From NCBI GenBank assembly GCA_018432565.1, contig JAHDSS010000471.1, forward strand, positions 1-9,048: a DNA stretch of 9,048 nt, written 5' to 3'. Of the stretch, positions 1-4,666 are shown piece by piece. This DNA comes from Kiritimatiellia bacterium (GTDB lineage: Bacteria; Verrucomicrobiota; Kiritimatiellia; CAIQIC01; Lenti-01). Below the pieces are notes generated by a model, which searched no databases, was not told the origin of the DNA, and saw nothing but the letters and a program-made list of their open reading frames with translations. A program made the position numbers and the translations under genes. Numbering within the stretch: position 1 is the stretch's first letter; every line of letters begins with the position of its first letter.

Positions 1-42
1 GGTTTGACCCTGCCACACGATCCCCCATTCATCAAACTTATT

Positions 43-72
43 GTCAGTGTCAGGCACTGACCTTGTTGACAA
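43..72. repeat. Nested inverted repeats in the leader of the first gene
   Basis: GTCAGTG at 43-49 and CACTGAC at 55-61 form perfect 7-bp arms around a 5-base loop. A second, interleaved pair is TTGTCA at 41-46 and TGACAA at 67-72, whose right arm overlaps the TTGACA box at 66-71. Such dyads could be an operator over a promoter, the end of a hairpin from an upstream transcript, or part of an interspersed repeat. The sequence alone does not decide between these. Confidence 0.4.
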
Positions 73-99
73 TTCGGTTCCATTGGAGACCTCAGATAC
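66..99 (+). promoter_or_regulatory. Possible promoter for the 153-947 gene
   Basis: A perfect sigma-70 type -35 box, TTGACA, lies at 66-71 in a locally AT-richer stretch of otherwise GC-rich DNA. The best -10 candidates, around 93-99 (AGATAC-like), match poorly and sit at a long spacing of about 21 bases. The -35 match is seen directly; promoter activity is a weak inference. Confidence 0.25.
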
Positions 100-141
100 G
101 CCGTGACAAATGCCCCCCCCCGCCTTATTCTGGGCTCCACT

Positions 142-146
142 AGGAG
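142..146 (+). promoter_or_regulatory. Shine-Dalgarno site for the secreted jelly-roll protein
   Basis: AGGAG lies six bases before the ATG at 153. This fixes the start of the first gene against the overlapping short ORFs that begin at 103 and 110 in other frames. Confidence 0.7.
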
Positions 147-152
147 TTTGTC

Positions 153-947
153 ATGCGCACAACGGTGGTTCTGGTCGGCATCTGGATCTTCACGCTTTGG
201 GGGCCCGCCTGGACGAAACCGGCTGCATCCGCCCCCCCCGATCTGCCGGCTTTCCCCCGCTGGCAGCCGCCGCCGGCCGCCGACCATCCCCCGGAGATGG
301 GTGAACCCGATCTGCACGGCGAACTCACAAGCCTGTACCGGCAGGGCCTGCGCGACCAGGCGGCCGGCCCCGAATTCCTGCAAGCCATGAAACGGATCCT
401 GGACCGGCACGCGCCCAGCCGCCTGCCGTTCCGCGAAGATTTCACCGGCGGCGCCATGGCCCCCGGCTGGCAAGCCGTCCGCGACGTCTGGGCCCTCCGC
501 GACGGCTATGTCTCCCAGACCGAGTTCCGGCACAACACCCGGTTCATGCTCTATTACGCGCCGGGGCGCCAGTGGCGGAACTATGCGTTCACCGGCGTGG
601 CCTGGGCGGATCCCTACCCCGCGCAGCAAAGCGATCTGCGCCTCTACTTCCGTTGGCAGGATCCCGACAACGCCTATTTTCTCCAATGCTTCCACAACGG
701 CCAGGTCCGACTCGGCATCCGGCAGCACGGTGCCGAACGAATCCTCGCCTCCGCCCAGGCCGATCCGAAGCGCGCCGCCTCCAAGGCCCCCTGGAAAATC
801 CTCGCCTTCCAGGACAGCCTCCTGGTGCTCGACGCCGACCGGGTCGTGCTGGCCGTGTCGGATTCCACCTTCCCGTCCGGCACCATCGCCATCGAGGCCA
901 TCCATCTCAAAGGACACTTCACCGGCATCCGGGTCGATCCGCTGTGA
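153..947 (+). CDS. Secreted protein with concanavalin/LamG-like (DUF1080-type) domain
   Basis: This 264-residue protein has an N-terminal hydrophobic segment (about residues 4-20) after a short basic start, fitting a signal peptide or a membrane anchor. A proline-rich linker (about 27-48) and a short helical stretch (about 52-87) follow. From about residue 93 to the end the pattern fits a beta jelly-roll of the concanavalin A/LamG or DUF1080 (3-keto-disaccharide hydrolase-like) kind: FREDF at 93-97, W106 and W113, LRLYFRW at 162-168 followed by acidic and aromatic residues, and WKILAF with LLVLD near 214-227. In that fold such segments are sandwich strands that often bind carbohydrate. No catalytic residues can be named, so substrate and activity are unknown. 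The start is supported by AGGAG at 142-146. The stop codon overlaps the GTG start of the next gene, indicating translational coupling. A run of eight C lies in the linker at 232-239. Confidence 0.7.
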   Translation: MRTTVVLVGIWIFTLWGPAWTKPAASAPPDLPAFPRWQPPPAADHPPEMGEPDLHGELTSLYRQGLRDQAAGPEFLQAMKRILDRHAPSRLPFREDFTGGAMAPGWQAVRDVWALRDGYVSQTEFRHNTRFMLYYAPGRQWRNYAFTGVAWADPYPAQQSDLRLYFRWQDPDNAYFLQCFHNGQVRLGIRQHGAERILASAQADPKRAASKAPWKILAFQDSLLVLDADRVVLAVSDSTFPSGTIAIEAIHLKGHFTGIRVDPL

Positions 948-1789
948 TCCCGCACGCCGTCATTCTGCTCGGGGGCAAGGGCACCCGCATCGCCGCGCGG
1001 TTTCCCGGCCGCCCCAAATGCCTGGTCCCGGTCGGCGGGAAGCCCTTTCTCGAACGGCAGCTCGACTGGCTCAAGGCCAACGGCATCGCCGACGTCCTGC
1101 TCGCCGCCGGCCACATGGCCGACGTGATCGAAGCCCATCTGGCCGCCCGCCCCCCCGATGCCCTCCGCATCACCCTCTCCCGCGAACCCGAACCCCTCGG
1201 CACCGGCGGCGCCCTGAAATTCGCCGAACCAGAGCTCGCCTCCGACCCCGTCCTCGTCCTCAACGGCGACTCCCTCGCCCCCGCCCTCGACGTTTCCACG
1301 CCATGGAAAAACCTGCCCGGATTTTTCCACGCCATGGAAAATTTTTCGGACATTTTTCCACGCTATGGAAAAATTTCGGCGGATTTTTCCACGCTATGGA
1401 AAAAAGTTTTCCACGCTGTGGAAAATCCGGACGGTTTTTTCCACGCCGTGGAAAAACGGTTTCCACAGTGCGGCAAACTGTTCGTCGCCCCGATCGAAGA
1501 AGCCGGCCGCTACGGCACCGTGGAGTTCGATGCCGAAAGCCGGGTGACGGCTTTCCGCGAAAAAGCCGACCGCGCGGGCGGGTTCGTCAATGCCGGGATC
1601 TATCTCCTGCCGCGCGGAATCCTCGCCGACCTTCCCGACGGAAAACCCGTATCCCTGGAGACGGAGATCTTTCCGGCGCTCGCCGCGGAACGCCGCCTGG
1701 CAGTCCTCCCCTGCCCGCCCCCCTTGCTCGACATGGGCACCCCGGAAGGACTCGCCGCCATGGAGACATTTCTGCTCAACCGGGAATGA
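944..1789 (+). CDS. Sugar-1-phosphate nucleotidyltransferase (WcbM/HddC-like) with a repeat array inside
   Basis: This 281-residue protein belongs to the NTP_transferase family and most resembles WcbM/HddC-type enzymes, which activate a sugar phosphate such as D-glycero-manno-heptose 1-phosphate with GTP or another NTP for surface polysaccharides. Visible motifs are the N-terminal strand and nucleotide loop LLGGKGTR (8-15), PKCLVPVGGKPFLE (24-37), the base-binding LGTGGAL (85-91), NGDS (107-110) with the metal-binding Asp, RYGTVE (189-194), FVNAGIYLL (214-222), SLETEIFPAL (237-246) and LDMGTPE (262-268). The GTG start at 944 overlaps the upstream stop as GTGA and puts the first strand where the family normally begins. 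Residues about 117-178 are encoded by seven palindromic DNA repeats. They make the NGDS-to-RYG distance about 47 residues longer than in the family as I recall it. The substrate is not determinable, and activity of this copy is uncertain because of the insert. Confidence 0.85.
   Translation: MIPHAVILLGGKGTRIAARFPGRPKCLVPVGGKPFLERQLDWLKANGIADVLLAAGHMADVIEAHLAARPPDALRITLSREPEPLGTGGALKFAEPELASDPVLVLNGDSLAPALDVSTPWKNLPGFFHAMENFSDIFPRYGKISADFSTLWKKVFHAVENPDGFFHAVEKRFPQCGKLFVAPIEEAGRYGTVEFDAESRVTAFREKADRAGGFVNAGIYLLPRGILADLPDGKPVSLETEIFPALAAERRLAVLPCPPPLLDMGTPEGLAAMETFLLNRE
1293..1477. repeat. Seven-unit palindromic repeat array inside a coding sequence
   Basis: Units with consensus TTTTCCACGCYRTGGAAAA lie at 1293-1311, 1322-1341, 1353-1373, 1384-1405, 1407-1425, 1435-1456 and, decayed, 1460-1477. 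Each is an inverted repeat of T-run plus CCA against TGG plus A-run around a 5-base centre. The units at 1407 and 1435 also pair C with G at the inner position. CCA-to-CCA distances are 31, 31, 31, 22, 30 and 22 bases. Spacers are short and CGGA-like. The array has no stop codon in any of the three forward frames and is translated as part of the nucleotidyltransferase, where units appear as three peptide versions (FHAMEN/FHAVEK, FPRYGK/FPQCGK, STPWK/STLWK). It is markedly richer in A and T than the flanking gene. Confidence 0.95.
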
Positions 1790-1821
1790 TCCTTTTTAAA
1801 TAACGCGCCGGCAAGGTGCCT

Positions 1822-1828
1822 AAGGAGG
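1822..1828 (+). promoter_or_regulatory. Strong Shine-Dalgarno site for the propeller-repeat protein
   Basis: AAGGAGG, a near-full match to the anti-Shine-Dalgarno sequence, ends seven bases before the ATG at 1836. It implies efficient translation and confirms this start. Just upstream (1794-1803) is an AT-rich patch, TTTTTAAATAA, that could hold a -10 element, but no convincing -35 partner is visible. Confidence 0.85.
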
Positions 1829-1835
1829 AACAGAC

Positions 1836-3101
1836 ATGAGAAGATATGCGGGTTGGTTCACCTGGATGCTGACGATCGCCGCTGCCACGGCCATGGCCGC
1901 CGAATTCTCGAAGCAGAACGTGGGCGCACCGGGCGGCTGGGCCGGCACCCTTGCCGGAACGGACTGGAACGGCACGCTCTATACCGTGGAAGCCGCCGGC
2001 AGCCTGTACGCCACCGATCCGGCCAACGGCGCCTGGACCCGGGTGGGCAACCCGGATTTCGCCAACACGGACTTTCTGTTCGCCGTCGGCGGTTCCCTGG
2101 TCTCCATTGAAAAAGACGGCAGTCTGTACCTGATCCATCCGCAGGACGGCACCTGGCAGCGCTCCGGCCCCGAAGGCGGCTGGGTCAACACCATCGCCGG
2201 CGCGGTGCTGGGCGATACCCTCTATACGGTCGAACGCAGCGGCACGCTCTATGCGTCGGACCCGGCGGCGGGCACCTGGCAACAGGTCGGCGAACCCGAT
2301 TTCGCCGCCGTGGCGCATCTTTTTGCCGCAGGAAACCGCCTGGTCTCGATTGAGAAAAGCGGCAACCTTTACCTCATCGATCCCGCGGACGGCTCGTGGG
2401 AACGCACCGGCGACTTTGCGGCCTGGGAACACACGACCGCCGGAGCGGCCCTGGGCCAGGTGCTCTATACGGCGGAACGGGACGGCTCCCTGGTCGCCAC
2501 CGATACCGCCAGCGGTACGCGCGTGCCGGTCGGCTCGGGGTTCGACGGCGTTCGCTTTCTGTTCCTGCCCAACAACCGGCTCTGCGGCCTTGACGCCAAC
2601 GGCCACTTCTTCCACGCGGCCAGCCGCGGAGATGCCCCCGCGGCCCCCGTGCCGGCGGCGGCCCCCGCACCGGCGGCGGCCACGGACCAGCCGGCGCTGT
2701 CCACGGAAGAGGATGAAGCCCGGCACGACCCGGGCCGCGCCGGCGCCCTGACTTTCCAGTTCATGGGCCAATGGGTCGGCGATACCGCCCCGCTGGAGCA
2801 GGATCCGGAATTTCTCAAGCAGAAGGAAGCCGCCCCGGAAATGGTTGAACAGGTGCTCGCCCTGATGCAGGGCATGAAGATGTCCGTGACCCTGGACGGC
2901 GTCACCATGGAGGTCATGGGAGAAAAAGCCGGCCCGTTCGGCTACAGCGTCATCGCCGGCCACGACGACATTCTGGTCATCGAAAACCAGGACGGCCCCA
3001 AGGCCGGGGTGCGGTCCCGGCTCACCTTCCTCGATGACCGGCATCTCCAGGTGGAGGAACTTTCGCCCGCAGGCCGGGCCATGTTCTTCAAAAAACCATA
3101 G
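1836..3101 (+). CDS. Secreted protein with three ~80-residue propeller-like repeats and a distinct C-terminal domain
   Basis: I do not recognise a named family for this 421-residue protein. Residues 1-22 look like a signal peptide ending near AMAAE. Residues 35-262 hold three tandem repeats of about 80 residues, starting near 35, 115 and 197. Each has the order G-W...L-Y-T-V/A-E...G-S/T-L-Y/V-A-T/S-D...G-T-W...V-G, and the first two continue with F...L-V-S-I-E-K-x-G-x-L-Y-L-I-x-P. Each repeat contains two blade-like units, so about six short blades are expected, resembling tachylectin/PQQ-like beta-propellers. A Pro/Ala-rich linker (269-286) leads to a C-terminal domain (about 303-419) with helical and then beta-rich sequence, weakly reminiscent of lipocalin-like domains. 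The likely location is periplasm, outer membrane or exterior; binding partner and role are unknown. The strong Shine-Dalgarno and separate leader suggest it is translated independently of the upstream pair. Confidence 0.75.
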   Translation: MRRYAGWFTWMLTIAAATAMAAEFSKQNVGAPGGWAGTLAGTDWNGTLYTVEAAGSLYATDPANGAWTRVGNPDFANTDFLFAVGGSLVSIEKDGSLYLIHPQDGTWQRSGPEGGWVNTIAGAVLGDTLYTVERSGTLYASDPAAGTWQQVGEPDFAAVAHLFAAGNRLVSIEKSGNLYLIDPADGSWERTGDFAAWEHTTAGAALGQVLYTAERDGSLVATDTASGTRVPVGSGFDGVRFLFLPNNRLCGLDANGHFFHAASRGDAPAAPVPAAAPAPAAATDQPALSTEEDEARHDPGRAGALTFQFMGQWVGDTAPLEQDPEFLKQKEAAPEMVEQVLALMQGMKMSVTLDGVTMEVMGEKAGPFGYSVIAGHDDILVIENQDGPKAGVRSRLTFLDDRHLQVEELSPAGRAMFFKKP

Positions 3102-3125
3102 TCCCTGCCCCCGGCCCATAGGGAC
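3101..3125 (+). terminator. Weak hairpin after the propeller-repeat gene
   Basis: GTCCCT at 3101-3106 pairs perfectly with AGGGAC at 3120-3125 across a 13-base loop, beginning on the last base of the stop codon. There is no T run after it, so it is at best a weak or Rho-assisted terminator. Confidence 0.25.
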
Positions 3126-3350
3126 AAACGGGCGCATCTGCGTTTAGATATTGCCAGAGATGGCCCTCGTAGCGCGGGGCTCCCGTCCCGCGCGGATCCG
3201 TGCAACCGCACGCGACAGGAGCCGCGTGCCACGAAGGCAAACGGTTGTCCGGCTGTCATCCCGAGCGGACTGGGACATACACCTAATCGCAGTTGCGCCC
3301 CCCCCCAGCAACCTTGCCGTCCTGACGGGGCGCAGGTATTCTCTGTCCCC
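3102..3350. other. Intergenic region between the propeller-repeat gene and mutY
   Basis: No credible gene is seen. Apart from the two hairpins listed separately, it holds a run of nine C at 3298-3306 set in the loop of a small inverted repeat (GTTGC 3292-3296, GCAAC 3308-3312). The stretch 3254-3290 (TCATCCCGAGCGGACT onward) may be a second module of an interspersed repeat adjoining the long hairpin. I see no convincing promoter or Shine-Dalgarno site for mutY. Confidence 0.6.
3164..3237. repeat. Long imperfect hairpin element upstream of mutY
   Basis: The left arm 3164-3194 and the reverse complement of the right arm 3207-3237 match at 24 of 31 positions, with no gaps and a 12-base loop. 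The arms begin with CCCTCGTAGC and end with GCCACGAAGG, and each carries a GGCTCC/GGAGCC core. Five of the seven mismatches are transitions, some of which remain as G-T pairs on one strand or the other. This suggests a structured RNA or an interspersed palindromic element that once folded perfectly. It lies in the 249-base gap between the propeller-repeat gene and mutY. Both strands lack stops across it, so spurious ORFs run through. Confidence 0.7.
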
Positions 3351-4487
3351 ATGTCCGCTGCCTCCCCATCCGACCTGAAGCCTCTGCGCACCGCCGTCCG
3401 CCGGCGTCTCCTGCCGTGGTTCGCGCGAAATGCCCGCGACCTGCCCTGGCGCACCGATCCGCGCGATCCCTACGCCGTCTGGATCTCCGAAATCATGCTC
3501 CAGCAGACCCGCGTGGATACCGTCATCCCCTACTTCCGGCGGTTTCTGAAACGGTTCCCAACCCCGGCCGCGCTCGCCGCCGCCCCCCTCCAGGATGTGC
3601 TGAAGCAGTGGGAAGGCCTCGGTTACTACACCCGCGCGCGCCAGATCCACAAAATGGCAAACCTCCTCGTCCGCCATCATGACGGAACCCTCCCCTCCGA
3701 CCCCGCCGCGCTGGCGGCGCTCCCCGGCCTCGGACCCTACACCACCGCGGCCATCGCCTCGTTCGCCTTCGGGCACCCCCTCGCCGTCCTCGACGGCAAC
3801 ATCATCCGCGTCCTTGCGCGGCTGCTGGCCCTGGCGGACGACATCACCCTGCCCGCCACCCGCCGGAGGCTCCAGCAACTGGCCGATGACCTCCTGCCGG
3901 CAGACCGGGCCGCCGCCGCCAACGAGGCCTGGATGGAGCTGGGCGCCCTCGTCTGCACCCCGCGCAATCCGGCCTGCGCCGCCTGCCCCCTGCGCCCCCT
4001 CTGCCGCGCCCGGACCACGAGCGCTCCCGAAACCTTTCCCAAGAGGAAGAAAAAAATGAAAGTGCCCCACAAGATCGTCGGCGCCGCCGTCATCCTCAAT
4101 CCGAAAAACCAGATCCTGATCGCCCAGCGCTGTCCCGAAAAAGGCATGCTGGCCGGCCTGTGGGAATTTCCCGGCGGCAAGCGCGCCGACGGCGAAACCA
4201 TGCCCCAGTGCATCGCCCGCGAACTGCGCGAGGAAATGGGCATCGAGATCGAAGTCGGCCCCCATCTCGTCACCGTCCCTCATGCCTATTCGCATTTCAC
4301 GATCGATCTGCATGCCCACTTCGCCCGGATCCGCAAGGGCCGCCCCCGCCACATCGAATGCGCCGGCCATGCCTGGGTCACCCCGGGGCAGTTCGACGAC
4401 TACCCGTTCTCCAAGGCCGACCACGGCATCATCCGCGCCCTCCGCGCCCTGCCCCGCCCGCCCCGGCTGCGCGACTTCTTTGCCTGA
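3351..4487 (+). CDS. mutY: A/G-specific adenine glycosylase with intact Nudix domain
   Basis: MutY removes adenine mispaired with 8-oxoguanine (base excision repair, cytoplasm). In this 378-residue protein the HhH-GPD glycosylase domain covers about 12-220. Visible are WISEIMLQQTRVD with catalytic Glu47, the helix-hairpin-helix LPGLGPYTTAAIASFAFG (124-141), and VLDGNIIRVL (146-155) with catalytic Asp148. The 4Fe-4S ligands are C202-x6-C209-x2-C212-x5-C218. After a basic linker (KRKKK, 231-235) comes a Nudix-fold domain (about 239-365) with the YSH motif (313-315) of MutY 8-oxoG recognition domains. Unlike typical MutY, it carries a complete Nudix box at 276-298 (G-x5-E-x7-RE-L-x-EE-x-G-I), so it could also hydrolyse a nucleotide such as 8-oxo-dGTP. 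Length is in the usual range. No Shine-Dalgarno is clear, but the start gives the normal N-terminus. It converges on the TraB-family gene. Confidence 0.95.
   Translation: MSAASPSDLKPLRTAVRRRLLPWFARNARDLPWRTDPRDPYAVWISEIMLQQTRVDTVIPYFRRFLKRFPTPAALAAAPLQDVLKQWEGLGYYTRARQIHKMANLLVRHHDGTLPSDPAALAALPGLGPYTTAAIASFAFGHPLAVLDGNIIRVLARLLALADDITLPATRRRLQQLADDLLPADRAAAANEAWMELGALVCTPRNPACAACPLRPLCRARTTSAPETFPKRKKKMKVPHKIVGAAVILNPKNQILIAQRCPEKGMLAGLWEFPGGKRADGETMPQCIARELREEMGIEIEVGPHLVTVPHAYSHFTIDLHAHFARIRKGRPRHIECAGHAWVTPGQFDDYPFSKADHGIIRALRALPRPPRLRDFFA
4042..4058 (+). promoter_or_regulatory. Possible internal start for the Nudix half of mutY
   Basis: At the domain junction, AGAGG (4042-4046) lies nine bases before an in-frame ATG at 4056 (Met236), with seven A at 4050-4056 between. 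Initiation here would give a free 143-residue Nudix protein. Loss of one A would make the glycosylase stop at a TGA overlapping this ATG. The geometry is seen in the sequence; use of the start is inferred. A lysine-rich linker could give the same pattern by chance. Confidence 0.35.
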
Positions 4488-4495
4488 CCCGCACC

Positions 4496-4514
4496 CCGGA
4501 TCCGCAGAATCCGG
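4496..4514 (+). terminator. Small hairpin after mutY
   Basis: CCGGAT at 4496-4501 and ATCCGG at 4509-4514 form a perfect 6-bp stem with a 7-base loop, nine bases after the mutY stop. No T run follows directly, so terminator function is doubtful. Confidence 0.25.
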
Positions 4515-4546
4515 CCCGCCGCTCCCTCCGCGAGTCTCGGCTTCGT

Positions 4547-4594
4547 TTTATATAGTTATTGCAATAACTATAGTTATTGCAATAACTATATAAA
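4547..4594. repeat. Perfect 48-bp AT-rich palindrome made of two palindromic repeats
   Basis: The 48 bases are identical to their own reverse complement, centred between 4570 and 4571. Inside are two copies of the 20-bp perfect palindrome ATAGTTATTGCAATAACTAT (4552-4571 and 4570-4589) that share two bases, giving a period of 18. The ends extend it with TTTAT and ATAAA. It sits midway between the convergent ends of mutY and the TraB-family gene and is far more AT-rich than anything around it. It could act as a bidirectional terminator by forming a 24-bp stem, be a paired protein-binding site, or be a mobile palindromic repeat. All three forward frames are open through it. Confidence 0.95.
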
Positions 4595-4628
4595 CCATCG
4601 CGCCGTTTGATTGAAGGGTCGGCGGAGA

Positions 4629-4640
4629 CGTTCCGGAACG
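4629..4640. repeat. Perfect 12-bp palindrome
   Basis: CGTTCCGGAACG is self-complementary with no loop. It lies between the 48-bp palindrome and the terminator-like hairpin of the TraB-family gene. No function can be assigned. Confidence 0.5.
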
Positions 4641-4644
4641 CAAG

Positions 4645-4665
4645 CCGGCCCGGGTCAGGGGCCGG
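4645..4665 (-). terminator. GC-rich hairpin immediately after the TraB-family gene
   Basis: CCGGCCC at 4645-4651 and GGGCCGG at 4659-4665 give a perfect 7-bp GC stem with a 7-base loop, starting one base beyond the stop codon (4667-4669, minus strand). The transcript continues into only a few scattered T, so intrinsic termination is plausible but incomplete. The 48-bp palindrome downstream may back it up. Confidence 0.45.
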
Positions 4666-4666
4666 T

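Noticed and set aside
1260..1466. Small minus-strand protein encoded by the repeat array
   Set aside because: The open frame exists only because most repeat units lack stops; its peptide is the reverse reading of the repeats.
1293..1477. CRISPR array
   Set aside because: Spacers are only about 1-11 bases and similar to one another, units are palindromic and translated, and there are no cas genes nearby.
508..1803. 431-codon open frame across the first two genes
   Set aside because: Pro/Arg/Ser-rich shadow frame of GC-rich codons. The true reading frames show recognisable family motifs.
1776..3137. 453-codon open frame antisense to the propeller-repeat gene
   Set aside because: It mirrors the coding strand in GC-rich repetitive DNA. 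Its product is low-complexity Gly/Arg/Val-rich with no domain or signal, and the plus strand has a signal peptide, a strong Shine-Dalgarno and regular repeats.
3151..3378. Short ORF over the hairpin element before mutY
   Set aside because: Translation of the imperfect palindrome; no ribosome site and no plausible protein features.
3144..4424. 426-codon minus-strand open frame opposite mutY
   Set aside because: Antisense shadow of a gene with all MutY catalytic, iron-sulphur and Nudix motifs; Gly-rich product with no recognisable domain.
4282..4593. Small proteins ending in IVIAITIVIAITI on both strands near 4548-4593
   Set aside because: The motif is just the 48-bp palindrome translated the same way on either strand, appended to shadow frames of mutY and the TraB-family gene.
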